Part shown: positions 21,961-35,163 of the stretch, in pieces
How the letters are laid out: every line of letters begins with the position of its first letter
Position numbering within the stretch: the first letter of the stretch is position 1
DNA from: Crotophaga sulcirostris
Lineage: Eukaryota; Chordata; Aves; Cuculiformes; Crotophagidae
Length of the DNA: 64,000 bases
Reading direction: 5' to 3'
NCBI GenBank assembly: GCA_013397455.1
Contig: VYZB01000135.1
Span: 2,074,358 to 2,138,357 of the forward strand
Translations under genes and position numbers: made by a program
Notes under the pieces: model-generated
The model's input: the letters and a program-made list of their open reading frames with translations, nothing else
Databases searched by the model: none
What the model was told of the DNA's origin: nothing

Positions 21961-24900
21961 TCTCCCTGGTGGGCTAGCGTCCTGTGATATCCTTCCAGCT
22001 GGTAGTGTGCCCAGAACAGAGTTTTAGCACCATCCGCCACTCAAGCTGCTTGCAGACTCAGTGTGGCATTACCAAAAATAAAGCCGTTTGAATGAAACAA
22101 GTGTTTGTAAATGAGCTGTCTCTCTCCCACTGTCTTTCTGTCTCCCCCTGAGGGTGGCAAAGCATGCAAGAGCAGAGGGAGGAGAGGAATTTGGCAAAAG
22201 CTGACCAGGACACAGGCCCTCCCTCTTTTCCCTTGTTCTCCTCCTCCGGGAAGCACAAACAAACGCTTACACCTCACAGAACACAGTCACCAAAAAACTC
22301 ACCCTATGGGCTTCAACTGCAAAAATAGCTTTTGGGATCAGTTTGCCATCCCTTAACCCATTGTCTGACATGTTGAAAGGGAAGATGAGAGCCCGGAGCC
22401 AAACACAACATTAATCAGATTAGGGCCTTTTTTTGGTTTCTTTATTTTTGCTTCAGTTTCCCTGTTTCACTTATTTACCTCATTTCTCCCAAACACCAGG
22501 AGAGATAGCCCAGATAATAGCCTGTAACATCCTTCACAGGGTAGATTTTCTATTCTCTGGGCCAAATGCTTACTTCTAGTTCTGGTTAGTACCCAACTGA
22601 AGCTGTTCGCCAGTTGGCTGGACATCTCTTCATATAGTTTATGCTTTCATCAGGGACTGAAATGAGCCTGTACTGTCAAGGGAGACAGTAGACTTTTTTA
22701 TCTCGTTCTCACATTATGAGCTCTGAAACAGCTCAGCTGGGACAAGTGAAGTCTTGGGGGCAGGTGCTTTGCTTTAGAAGTGTCAAGGAAGATTGAAAAC
22801 AGGCACAGAAGTTTGGCTGCTAGACTAACCCCCACAAGATGCTAGGAGGGGAGCTTTTTGTCTCAATGCTAGGTAAAAGCAGCTTAGAAACTATGAGCAA
22901 AGACATTGCTGCCTTTTCATTCCTACACTGTGTCTGGAGGTTTTAGGCTGGGTATACATGCTCTGTAATAAAAGAGAGAGCACAGACAATTTTTCCCCAT
23001 AAGAGAAGAAAAAGGCACAACATTCAGCTAGAAAAGGTGATGGCAGTGGTGGTGATATGAGTTTATTAGCACAAGAATGCAATGGAAATAATTATACCAA
23101 TGCTTCTTTCAGTGTTGTCCCTGAGCTCCCTGTCTGACAGAGCAGAAGCGATGGATGCGAAATGGCATCAGCATGACTTGCTTAAAAGACAATGGGTGGG
23201 AGAAGGGAATAAGGGGAGGTTAGACTAGCCTGCTAGCATTTCAAGTGTATTAAGGGAGAGGCAGAGGCTGGAGCTTTTCACATGGCACATCGTGAGTAAT
23301 AAAGAGCCAAAGACTGGGATATGGGATTTACAAAAGGAAAGTTTAGTCTCAGTTTCAGGAAAGATGTTCTGTCAGCTGTTACATTGTTGACTAGTTTCCC
23401 AGAGGAAATCACAAGGACAGGATTTTTTAAAACCAATTGGGGCAAAGCATGAGAAAATTCACAATCAAAACCAGTCCCAAACTAGCCCCCATAGGAACAA
23501 CCAAGGTCCCTTCCCTTCTTTTCTGCCCTCTGTAGTTCTTGCTCCCCAGGTAATTCCTTCCCATTAACCCTTGTTTATATGAACAGCCACAGTGTGTCAG
23601 ATACCTGTTAACACAGTACATCCTCTCCCACTTGTCCCACTTTCCTCCTGCTCTGTACTCTCCATTCTTCTTCCTATGCTTGCTCTCTTGTCCTCTGCTA
23701 CCCTTCTACCTGCCCCAAGGGTCTGAGCTGGATGTCCTCCTGTGTTTGGTTCCGTCTTCCCACAAAACTTTCGTGAGTTTCTTACTGCGGAGGACCGTGG
23801 AGTGCTATGTTCCCACAGTAGTGGGTCACTATCCAGGAGACATGTTTTTTCATCCCTACAGCTCCATGCACCTGGCTGAGTGTGAGGAAGACTGTTATCC
23901 ACATTTTGCTTATATTGGGAAGCTGAGAGGCAGCCAAGAGGAGAGGTTTACTTGAAGTGGCATGCTCGGGCCAGGAATGGGCTGACTCAGTTCTCTGGTA
24001 TCCCATTCCAAATCCTTTCCACCGGCCTGCGGTTCCCGCACTCCTGTCTGACCTATCCATCAGGAAAGTCTGTAATGCAAGAGCACTCACAGCATCTTAA
24101 GGGAGTACAGAAGAAAAATCATGATACAGAAGGAGATTAGACTTAGGTGTGATGCTGGAAACTTCCTGCTTCCCTCTGGATTAAGCATTTAAACCATTGT
24201 TGCCATTTCTTTCAACAACTAAACAATGCAGATGTAGCATTATTTACCAAGTAAGGAAGTCTCCATAAAACATTCCCTAGATTTGAAGTAATCATGTTTT
24301 TCAGCGGAATATTAAAAAAAAAATAAAATTGGCATGCAACATTTTCTCTTAAGTCCAGGCAAGAGGCACACATTTATTTCCAGTAGCGGCACACAGCGTA
24401 CTGTCTGTAACTAGGTGAGAATGCTAAACAGACCCGATTTCCCTGCTGGCGTCTGAAAACAGGGATAAATTCCTCTGCAGACAAAAGACAGATGGTGCAG
24501 GCATTGCCGGAGTCAGAAAGCTATGCAAATTCAAAGGTTCAGAGTGTGAAAGATTGTTAATTAATTATGATCTTTATTGGGATGTTGTCACGCTTTGCCA
24601 GTGGCACTGAGGTCTGGCAGAAAGATTAGCCCTACGGGTAGGTAGAGTATTTCCAAGATGTTCTTAATTTATCCTTCACTAGGATGAATAATGCACTGTT
24701 TCTCATGCAAGGGAAGTCAGGCTATTGTTATAGAGGTAGGGGATGCAGAAAAAAAGATCAGAGAAGGGAGCCGGGATTTTGACAGCTCTTGTCTCCTGAT
24801 GCACTTAACTAATTTGTGGAGAAAGTGGGGGGATATCTGAATGGATATTTTTTATAGGTTTGATATTTTTAGTGTTCCATTATATGCTACCTCTGCTTGT

Positions 24901-26084
24901 GAGCACTGCATTTCTGCCACCATACCTCCCAGTGAAGCTGCTCCAGTACTGACCACTTGGGTTGACATGGCTGCACACACCACATCTAAGCCCACACTCA
25001 TCCTGTGGCTCCTGCTCCAGTGCGGTACGGAGTTGCCCTTTGGGGGTTCCTCCTTGCTGTGTGGTGGCAATCCCTACCAAGAAATGGGCACTGAGGAACA
25101 GGGGAGGGGGCACCCACAGCTTCTCATGTGGGATGTGGCTTTTGCATATCAGTGCTGCCCTATCTGAGCATGGAACAAATAACATGAAGGGGCTGCGGTG
25201 GTGAATATGAGCAGGTTGTTAAAAATGAAGCTGAGCCAGTGTAAGGCTGACTGGTGGCCAGGCTGGGGAAGAAAGCAGACTGGAGGAGGACCAGTGAGAG
25301 CAGAAGCACAGAGGGAGAGTGGGAGTAGAGATAGGAGATCTGGTTGTCTTGCTGGGAAACAGAGAGATGAGAGGTCTGCCTTAGCTAACTGGGAAAAAAA
25401 GGCCTGGAACAGGGCACCAGAAATAAGGAAGAGATAAAACAGGACAGCACAGGAAGGGACTTATCTGTAATGTTTTGCAAGAAATATCTGTCCAAGGAGC
25501 ACAGCCGGCTCAAACCTGGAAGGGAACCAGAGTTTCTGGATCTCCCCTGCTGACAAGTCTCTGTGAAACTTGAGGGCAGTGTGTCCATCTGGCTGTACTG
25601 CAGGGACATCGTTCTGAGTACTTGATGCATAGCTTAGATGACAGAGGTGTCCTGGGCATCAGTCTTGCTGATGAGCCAGCATGGTTTTAGCCAGTCCTAC
25701 CCTACTTGCCACTTCAGACTGTCACTCACCTTTTATCTTTGTCAGCCATGATGTTTACATATCTAGTGCTTAATGTTGACTTTAGCAACATGCATTGTCA
25801 TTGTGCAATGGCACTGCATTGGCTTATGTAGCTGATTCTCATCCCACACTTCTCCACGGCTCAGTTCAACACTGCAGGTTCTCTCCTGTTGCACAACTCT
25901 GTATAGTACCTGCTATGACCCCATCCATGTAGTATGCATATGTGAACCCATAAACATGGATTGCTGGGACCAGTGATCAGCAGTGCATCCTGTGAAGGCA
26001 TGTGCTGGACAGTGGCTGCAGCACTACACTACAACTGAGGTGTTGATTGCTACCTGCAGGTGTGTTCCTGTCTTTGCAATGCAT
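21961..26084. other. Non-coding stretch
   Basis: No gene was recognised. A very weak CR1-like string may lie at 23335-23410 (tttcaggaaagatgttctgtcagctg). The open frames at 23597-24090 and 24841-25204 on both strands overlap each other and resemble no family. Several AT-rich islands (24290-24330, 24550-24575) could be regulatory, but nothing in the sequence alone shows it. Confidence 0.5.
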
Positions 26085-27203
26085 ATTATCTACCTTGACT
26101 TCAGGAAGGCTTTTGACACTGTCTTCTGTAAGATACTCATAGAGAAGCTGTTGAAGTGTGGGCTAGATGAGGAGACAGTGAGGTGTACTGAAAACTGGCT
26201 AATGGTCAGGTCCACAGGGTGGTGATCAGACACAAGAAGTCTAGTTGGAGGTACTAATGGAGTACCCTAGGGGTCAGTACTGGGCCCAATACGGTTCAAT
26301 ATAGTTAATGTCAGTATGATGGGGCAGAGTGTATCCTCAGCAAGTTTGCAGATGACACCAAACTGGAAGGAATGGCTGATATGCCAGAGGGCTGTGCTGC
26401 CATCCATAGGGACATGGACAGGCTGGAGAAATGGGCTGACAGGAACCTCAAAAAGTTCAACAAGTGCAAATTTCTGTCCCTGGGGAAGAACAACCCCATG
26501 CATGAGTATATGCTGGGGGCTGCACAGCTAGAAAGCACCTTTGCAGGAAAGGACTTGGGGGTCCTGGTGGACAAGTTGAATATGAGCCAACAATGTGCCT
26601 TGGCCACTAACAAGGCTACTGGTGTCCTGGGCTGCATTAGGAGGAGGGTTGCTAGCCGGTTGGAGGAGAAGATCCTTTTCCTTGATTCAGCCCTGGTGAG
26701 GTCACATCTGGAGTGCTGTGTCCAGTTCTGGGCTCCCCAGTACAAGACATGAACATGCTGGAGAATGTCCAGCAAAGGGCCACTATAATGATGAGGTGAC
26801 TGGGGCATCTCTCCAATGAGGAAAGGCTGAGAAAGCTGCCACTCTTTAGCCTGGAGAAGTGAAGGCATGGGGATCAGAATGTTGGTGGAATCTTATCAAT
26901 GTATGTAAAATCCCTAAGAGTGCGCTCAAAGAGGAGCCTGGCGCCATCCAGGACCAGAGGCAGTGGGTATAACCTGCAACACAGGAGAGTCTGTCTGAGC
27001 ATAAGGAAACCCTGTGAGGGTGGCTGAGCACTGACACAGGTTGCCCAGAGAAGTTGTGGAGTCTTTCTTCTTGGAAATATTCAAAAGCCCTCTGGACATG
27101 GTCCTGGGCAGTTGTCTCTGGGTGACCTTGCTTGAGCAGAAGGGTTGGATGAGGTAACTTTCAGAGGTCCCTTCCAACTTCAATCAGTCTGTGATTCTAT
27201 GGT
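26085..27203 (+). mobile_element. Long degraded CR1 LINE, ORF2 to 3' end
   Basis: The left end starts in the reverse transcriptase domain: the plus frame reads IYLDFRKAFDTV, a conserved CR1 RT block. The frame then breaks repeatedly. Further segments match CR1 ORF2 (ctggggaagaacaaccccatg, gacttgggggtcctggtgga, tcacatctggagtgctgtgt). The 3' end is gaggtcccttccaacttcaatcagtctgtgattctatgg. Stops and frameshifts throughout make it inactive. Minus-strand open frames over this interval are shadows. Confidence 0.93.
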
Positions 27204-30200
27204 TTCTGGATCTTTCTCCTCTTCACACACTTCCCTCCTGCACTCTAGTTTTGTGACCTCACCTCATATCATGACCTATTATACCAGCTGGTCCTCTCTC
27301 CCCTCCCTTCCCATAGCTGGACATGGCAGACTGAAGTACTTGAGAGGCCCTGAGTACCAAGGAAAACTCTTAAGAGGTTTGTAGTGCAGATAGTCGAGCA
27401 CCAGCAAGTACAAGTGAATGTTTCCAGTTATGTCTTTGTGTGACCAGCAGTGTTTCTGGAAAGGCATGTTTTACTTATGTGTTAACTGATAAAACACCAT
27501 CCAATCCTGTTAAGGGGCATATCTGGAGAAACATTAATCAAACCAGCCAAGGCTGATTAACAAGGGCTTCCCAAAAGGCTTCTAAGTGCACATTTTTTAT
27601 TATCATAAGTGTGACATAAATATTCCTTTGATCCTCCCAGAAACTGTATTGTGATTTCTCCCTTATTTGATTTGAAATAAGCCTTTCTCTCATTTCTCAA
27701 TAGTTCATTTTTTTGCTAGCACTGATGTGTTATTTTACAGTGTACCAAAGTGCTGAAAATTTATATGTGGCTCCTCAAATTTGTACAGATTACAGGACAG
27801 GGAGGGAGGTGGAGGAAGAAAATACATTCTTTCACCACTTCTGCTTCTAATGCTGGAGGCTTCTTTCCAGTCAAAACAAGGCAATGTCAGGTTTACTTAT
27901 CTCGCAGATCTTAAACATGTTGTGCTTCAATAGCCTGCAGGCAAGAGACCTCACCCTCTGTGCAGTGCTGAACAGAGGCTTGAGCCTGCTGGCATGCTTG
28001 GAGCCTGATGACTGTTGCTCCACTGGAGAGCCTTTACAGCATGAAAACATTGGCTCATTGGCCACCTGCTCCCTCCCAACCTATAAAGGAGGATTGTGGG
28101 TTACTGCTATGCACCAGTTTCTTGCAATGTGACTGCTGGGTCACATGTCACTGTTGTTTTCTTAGTTCTTTCCCTCCGTGTCCTGAAAGCTTTTCATTAG
28201 TCATCTAAGTGGGGGGAGGGGAGGAACCCTCAGCCCTCTGTATTCACATTCTCATGGTGAATTTTCCAGCCCGGATTTTTTGCAGTCATGAACAACCAGG
28301 TCAGGAAACCATGATTTGTGAAAAAAATGGGTCATTTGGGCTTCCAGGTTTGTGGCTCGCTTCATTTTGCTGGCAGACTGTGTAGCAGTCTGTCTCGGCT
28401 CTGCTGTGCAAGCCATGGCTGCTCAGCACTTCTGGAAAATTGGGTCACTTACTGTTAGAAGATCCAGAAACAGAATTATATTCCTGATTTCTAACCCTCT
28501 AACTTTAAAGAAAGTCTCTTTGTTTTATTTGTGTAGGGGTCCTGACACCAAACAGGCCATGCTATTTGTAGCGAAATCCTAAGAACAGGCTAAAAATCTG
28601 AAGGTCCCCTTGAGGTGCCTTTGACAATCCAGGCTGTCTAAACTGAATTTTGCTTATCCCTCTCTAATGCTATATTAAGAGTTGGGGCTTGACATGGCTT
28701 TGTCAGCCAAAGACCACCAGTTTTCCTCACAGGCCATTTTTCTGGACAAATAGATGTGCAAGGATAGAGATGACCAGCCCTTGTGTGGGTCCTAAACTCT
28801 GCCCAAATCGTTATTAATCTCTCCAGTGGGCTGATTCCAGACCTTGACAGGTCTGGAATATTGGAAATATTGTGTACTGAGTAAGGGGATGTTGTGCTGG
28901 GCAGATCAGGCCCTTGTTAGTCCCTGGCTCAGTACAACTCACTTAGGCTCCTTTTGGTAGTCCCAGCTGTGGAGCTTGAAGCAGCTGGTGATCCTTAACC
29001 ATATAAGGTTCTGTTTGCACTTGTTGTGATATTAGGCTATTCTGGTTATTGCTATTATTAGTGCTGTGGCCATCCCACAAGGTGATCAGCTCATGTCTGA
29101 CTCCTAGCAGTTGGCTGGCATGGCCATTGGAGGTAGCTTGGTTTCTCACAGGGACTTCCAGAGATTTGCTAGGAGAACAACACCACAGTTTATGGGGACA
29201 TAGGTCTGGGATAAAGAAAAGAAATCAGATTCACAGCCTTCTTAATTGACTCTCACTTGGGTGTAACAGCACAGAGGTTCATCACTGTAGCCAGAACTAA
29301 GGGGGATTTATTCGTTCTTGTTGCTGTTGTGATCCTACTTTTTGACCAAAGGTACTCTGTGTCTCTGTTTCCCTGTCATTCCTAACATGTTACTCCTCAG
29401 GCCTTCTTACAACCCTCCTGTTTGGCTGGGAGCTCCTCTATTTGGTCTTGGCTTCACAAACACCATACTCAAAGCTGCTGAGGTTTCAAAATAAACAGCA
29501 AAAGGAGGGAGTTAATCTCTGAGTGGCAAAATTTGCCATTGAGCTTTGTTTATCTTGGAATAGGTCAGTTGTGCTGCTGGTTAACACCACCACAGATTTC
29601 CAGGTTTCCCCCGACATTGCCAGAATTCTCCCCTCTCTGTATCCTCCCTCATTTTTTTTCATATTTTAGGCCCTCCCTGGCCTGTCTTCAGTCACGAAGG
29701 TCTGAGCAGGTGGTGCCACCCTGTTGTGGCAACAGGATGGAAGCTGGGTAGGAGTGGGTCAGGGGAGAGGAGGGTGCTAAGACCTGGTGCTGCTTGCGCA
29801 GCCAGTCCAAGGGGAAGCAGTGGATTAGGGGAGCCAAGTCCTGCCTGTTTTCATGCCTGTGCTCCCCTTGCACTTGCCTGGCTATGTTTGGGCTGTGGAA
29901 GCCATATAGCTGTGTTCATGCAGCACTGTGCCTCTGGGACAGCTTGCTTGCCCTGGTATGAGCTCATGAAATCCCTGCAGACCACTGCTGGGGTGTCTCT
30001 GTCCTTTTGTCTTTTCATTGCCCCCTCCCTGGATGTTCACAGCTCACGTAGGCTTGGTATAACCATGGCTTTCCTTGTTTCAGGTTTTTATTTCATAAAG
30101 TTGCTCAACCTTTGCCTTTATCTTCTCTTTGGGTGACACATGCTCTATGTGATAAGAGAGTGGTGGCCCCACTGTGAAGGTATTCCCCTTCAGCCTCACC

Positions 30201-32167
30201 ACTGCACCACATTAGCCCCACTGTACTCTCTCATTGCCCATATGATTGAGTGGGGACTCTGTCACTGGGAGGAAAGTGCTCATTGGCTCTTAAAATGGGG
30301 CATATTGTAAGGGGAAAGAGGTGTAGGAAATCAGCAGTACTTACCTCCTCGCCCTGCTGAGCCCATAGCACCACAAAATACTCACCAGGAAAGTCCCCAT
30401 TAAACACTTGCAATCATGCAGGCATTTATGTAGTTGGTGCAGGAAATGAATGGCACAAGAACATGTCTCTGCAGGAGCCCTGGCTGGCTGGTGTAATGTA
30501 AGGACAGAATGCAAAGAGGAGTCTCTGCCCTCACCGATTTCTCATTAGACGTATGCCCAGGAGGGAAACCCAGCCATCCCCATGGCACAGCTTTTTTGCT
30601 GCAGGAGAATTTTTTTCTTCTCCTTTGAGGTAACTGCTTAGCAATCACAGTATGTTTGAACACACAATATTTCCAAACCAAGTCTCTCATGTTAGACTCT
30701 GAAATTCATCCCTGAACACCCATGCAAAAGGTGATCTCTTGAATGCAGAGATGGTCTGAGAACAGATTGGGCAGGAGTGGAAGGAGAGGCCATTCAATAT
30801 CCCAATTCAATAAGGTATTTTTAAGATTTTTAAGGTATTTTTAGAAATTCGATTTTAAAAGTGAATCTATATCCCTGCAGTATGGCAATACCTCCCCTTC
30901 CCCGGCCCAGGAGAGATTGTCTCAGGCTGCCAGAGGTGCTGCAGTACTTTGATGGCACAGCCATCACCCAGGTGGGCAGGGAGCTGTGCCTGGACCCTTT
31001 CCACAGTATCCCATGAGAGCAAGCAGTGACAGAACACAGCTAAGGCTGGCCTTGGCTCTGGATCCACTCCACGTTTAACCACTTCCTCACCAGTGATGCC
31101 GCACTATTGCTGGATCCCCTCATCTCTTGTCCTCCTGCCCAGGACAAGACTTGGTCCCAGGTTACTCTGTGCATGCATTAGAACCTGGGATGCAAGTAAG
31201 TATGTGAACAGAAATTATATGCAGCTCCAGAGGCCTGTATGAACCCTCATTGTAATCACAAAATTAATGAAGACAAAAAAACATTTACCTCTCAGCAATA
31301 GATGAGGGCTTCCAAACATCACATTGCTGTGGCCATAAGCCTGCAATAAATTTGCTGCTAGTTTAGGACTTGTTCCTGAAGGAATATACAGTTTCTTTTT
31401 ATCCCCTGTGGCTTTCCTAAAAAGACAAGACAACTTCTACAGTGTACCACCAATGTAAGAGCAGCTGGCTTTTCTCTCCCTCTGTGCAGTAAACAACAAT
31501 AAAGCAGCCCTCTTCCTCCTGCAGCTCCCAATGGGTGAGCACTAGGAATTGGTACAAAAGCCCCTGGGCTTCTTATTTGGCAAGACTGTCCCTCTGCTCT
31601 TTAGGATTTGGGGGATGGGAAGGAGGACAGAGGTTCTGCTGGTTTTGCTGAGATGGGTTCCTGAGGATGGATGCCCGCTGTTCACCCCCTGGCATTCAGC
31701 TCTGAGAGGTCTGGTGCCCTGGCTGACCAGCTTCCCTATCACATCTAGCAAAGCCCCAACCTTATAAAGTATTCCTGTGAATATGCCATTTGGAGTACAC
31801 AGGGTGTGCCTCTGCTTTTGAGGAGACCATTGTGTCTTTAAACACAGATGAGCTGCTGACATGCTACATGGCTTTGGGGCCCAAACAGTAAGCTGTGTCT
31901 TGCAGGATGCTCTGTGGTGGTGACTCCCACTGGAGCCAGGGGCATCTGAAGGATGCTTAGCGCTCTGAAGGACGAGGTCTCTTTTCCTATGTAAAGTCTA
32001 GAGGTTGCTTCCCCACAGCTGAGTTCATTTGAGAGACCCTGTTCCCACTCCCTTCCACTTCCCTGAAACCTCTATAGGCTCAGACTGCAGTGACCATCCA
32101 GCTGGGCTGGAGCAATGCAATGGGGACTCATGGCCAGGGTCTATGAAGCACTGAGAAGCACCTACAT
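27204..32167. other. Non-coding stretch
   Basis: No host exon, RNA gene or clear repeat was recognised. Open frames such as 29726-30136 (plus), 30867-31082 (minus) and 31542-31862 (minus) carry no domain I know and lie in locally G+C-richer DNA where chance frames are common. Confidence 0.5.
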
Positions 32168-32370
32168 CATGGGTGTCAGACTCACGGCCCATGGGCAGAA
32201 TCCATCCCTCCACCTTGTTTTATCCTGCCCGGCCCCTTGTTTGTACCCGTTGGTAGCGCCGAGCTCCTTGTCCCTGTGCTCCTGCCAGCGCTGGGTACGT
32301 GTGCAGGGTGTGACGTGTGTTACGCTGCAGGAGGAGGAGAACGGCGGGAGCCAGGAGTTTGACACCCCTG
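32168..32370. mobile_element. hAT-like miniature inverted-repeat element, CpG-rich
   Basis: The left end reads CATGGGTGTCAGACTC (32168-32183). The right end is the complement of CAGGGGTGTCAAACTC (32355-32370), a 14 of 16 match and a terminus typical of vertebrate hAT elements. The 8-bp flanks acctacat and ccctacca agree at five positions, fitting an old 8-bp hAT target duplication. The 203-bp interior has about eleven CpG sites in otherwise CpG-poor DNA and no transposase, so the element is non-autonomous. The plus open frame crossing it (32115-32540) is not a gene. Confidence 0.75.
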
Positions 32371-34934
32371 CCCTACCATATTCTGGTTCTAAGCACCAGT
32401 TGCTATACTACCCATTAGAGATACATTATGATAAGCTAAAGCCTTTATACAATTCAGTGGTAAAACCTTTATGGTCTGATGCCTTGGGAAAAGAAGGAAG
32501 ACAATTTCCAAATCTGAAAAGAAAGTTAACTTTTTATTAACAGACTCCTTCAGGCTAGAATTTTATTTATTATCATATTAAATGATACTGCTGTGTCCTA
32601 CTGTAGCACATAGCTGCTTAGAAATTGCTTTGAAGAAAGAAGGAGAACAAGTTACAGAGCCCAAGGTACAGATGTTTAGGCAGCAGAAATCATCTTTCCT
32701 GTATGGAAGTCCGTTGAGTTGTACACTTTTACATATGCTGACCTACTGGCCATCTAAAATCACTAGCACAGAAATAAAACATAACAATACATTAGAATAC
32801 TTAAGTGGATATTCATTAGTCTTTAATTACTGTTAGAAATCTGTGGTGGAAAGTGGCCTAGAACTAGAACCCATCACCTGAAACTGGTATGGCAACTGTG
32901 GTTGCCAACGAGGTTTTTGAGAGTTAGGCACTTGGCTGTAATGCAGTGGGGTCTGTGCCCCTGGCTTCATAGGCTTTAAATATTTCATATGTTACGTAGC
33001 GAAGCTATAGCAGCATTTGAATTCTATGGACCACACTTCAGTGGCCAGCAGCAAGTACAATAGTAGCAGTGGTGAGTAATTTCATATATCTGCAAAGGTA
33101 AGCACATATTGTTCATTAGTGACACATGATACATGAATGTAATATTTCATTGCTATGCAGATTTTTTTTTGAAAAAAAAAAATATTGGCATTACTCTCCT
33201 TGCCAAAATCTGGAGACTGTTGTCCTGGGTATGGAAGAGAGCAACTTTAGGCCAGTGCCAACTGCTGCTGGAAGTCCCACCAAAGGGAAAATACTTGTGT
33301 CCAGCCACTCATCATCATATGGGGTACCAAAGACTTTGCTCTGCATGAGGCTGTCATACCAAATGCCGCTCTGGCGTTACCTGATGGATGACAGAAGTTT
33401 TTGGGGTTTTGGCATTGCGTCCATGCACCTGTGACTGTGTCCATGACTTTAAAACACTGAGGAGCTTTGAAGCTGCAGGAGCTGACTTTTTATGTTGTGT
33501 GGCAGGATTTCCTCACGCTCAGTGGAAAAAGAGAGGAGAACGTACTGGACCGATGCATGGGCTGCTTTCCTCTTCTTTCTTGATTTTAAGAAAATCTAAT
33601 CTATTCTGGAAATTAGACAATCTAATTTGCTATATTAGATTGGTTTTCAGTGCCTGGTAACTCTTCTGTGCAAAGGGCTGGCCTATGCTTATCTTTATTG
33701 ACTAAGTTCTGAGCCCTATTCTTTAGTAGTCTGAGTTCATCTTTTAAGCTCCCCTTAAACAGTAAGCTTTACAGGGAGTGACAGAAGGTCTAAAGTTGCT
33801 GCGGTGGTCAGTGGAGAGCCCATGGTGGAAGCCACGGTGGGTTATATTCTTTCAGATCTAAAGAAAAGGGACCAAATATGGCAGCCCTGTTTGTGATGCT
33901 GGAGGGAGAAATGCACAGGTGCCAGATCAACATGCTTTTTGCTGGTATAGAAGATAATGCCGTGGGTGTTTCTGCCACTGCAACAAGGACAAGGCTGAAT
34001 TTTGCATGTGCTATGGAAAAAGCTTTTGATAAATGGAGGAAAAAGCAGGGAGGAGAAATCTGTTAGCTCCCAGATGATGAATTTGCATGACAGAGAGAGG
34101 GTTAGGGTGGTTAGCTGCAGCCCAGAGTGGAGGGAAAGAGGTGAGTAAAGATGGGAGGCTTCTGAAGGAAGGAAAATGTGCTTGGTCCTATCTATATTAA
34201 AACTGATTTGTAAAGGAGAAGCATATGAAGGATGGCAAAGACATGGGGCTGGTGCTGAGAGATGGCAATGGGATGGGGAGACCCATTGGGCCCCTCACTG
34301 AGGGATGTGTGGAGACAAGGGCAGGGCTGTGCTTCCTCAGTTGTCCTCCTCCAGCCCTCCTCTTTCTACCTATGTTCATTGCTTCCAGCCTTGGGCCATC
34401 ACTCCTGGTCCCCCTTCCACCACCTCTGCTCACTGCCCTCCCTGCCACTGATGGGGCTGGAGGTGTTTGCTCAGCAAGCAGTGATGCTGTTTAGGGGGCT
34501 CTGCCACCACATGGGTGTTCAGATCCTGGAAGTGGCCAGGTTCCTAATTCCTGAGGGGCAGCAGGAGGCCAGATCCCTTTGGGGGTGCTGGGCCTCCCCT
34601 TTCAGATAGGCTGTGGGTAAAGGGGAACACACTAGAGCAGCTGGAGTGACTTGTTCAAACTCTCTCCCAATCTGAAATTGAATTAGCATGAGATCTGCAT
34701 TTTGTTTTGGTTCTTAAGTAGGAACAGCTGGGGAGAAGGAGGAGAGAAGAATAAAAAGAAGCTGCTTAATCAGCCTTATGTTTGGGCAACTGCTTAGAGA
34801 TCTCCCTGTAGGGCTGGGTTGCTGCTTCCCATCCACTAGCATCTCTTCCTGGAGTTTTTATTTTTGAGTTTGAAAATGTAGGTCAGTGATAGAGTGTAAG
34901 TTACACCATGCTGGAATATGTAGGTCAGGCAAAC
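32371..34934. other. Non-coding stretch
   Basis: No gene or repeat was recognised. Paired open frames on opposite strands at 34197-34609 reflect local G+C-rich composition and resemble no family. Confidence 0.5.
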
Positions 34935-34990
34935 TGTACCAAAGAAAAGAAAAAAAAGAAAAAAAAAAGAAAAAAAAGAAAGAAAAAAGA
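34935..34990 (+). repeat. A-rich simple repeat
   Basis: About 55 bases almost entirely of A with scattered G (aaagaaaaaa units). The lysine-rich and phenylalanine-rich frames over it are artefacts of composition. Confidence 0.9.
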
Positions 34991-35131
34991 CAGACATTTT
35001 TACAACTGCTTCCAGCAGGAAAAGGCCATGCTGGGAATTGGGTTTTTCAATGAGATATCCTCTCCTCATCCAAGTCCCCTGGCTGGGATGCCCAGCAGTT
35101 TTCAGCCAAGAATAACAGGAGGATTGAAGAA

Positions 35132-35163
35132 GGGGAAGGGGGGGGGATGGGGAGGGCAGGGGG
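35132..35163 (+). other. Potential G-quadruplex tract
   Basis: Within about 32 bases there are five runs of three or more G separated by one to two bases (gggg aa ggggggggg at gggg a ggg ca ggggg). This meets the usual four-run pattern for a G-quadruplex. Function is unknown. Confidence 0.6.

Noticed and set aside
23335..23410. Possible CR1 ORF2 fragment
   Set aside because: Similarity is limited to a few short words and could be chance.
26311..26868. 185-codon minus-strand open frame
   Set aside because: It is antisense to a degraded CR1 ORF2.
29726..30136. 136-codon plus frame with a hydrophobic C-terminus
   Set aside because: No signal or family match and no splice context; the hydrophobic end comes from T-rich DNA.
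30867..31082. Minus frame considered as a possible further WDR7 exon
   Set aside because: Its residues do not follow the WDR7 sequence after LRRG in any frame I tried.
32115..32540. 141-codon plus frame
   Set aside because: It runs through the hAT-like element and its flanks; no domain was seen.
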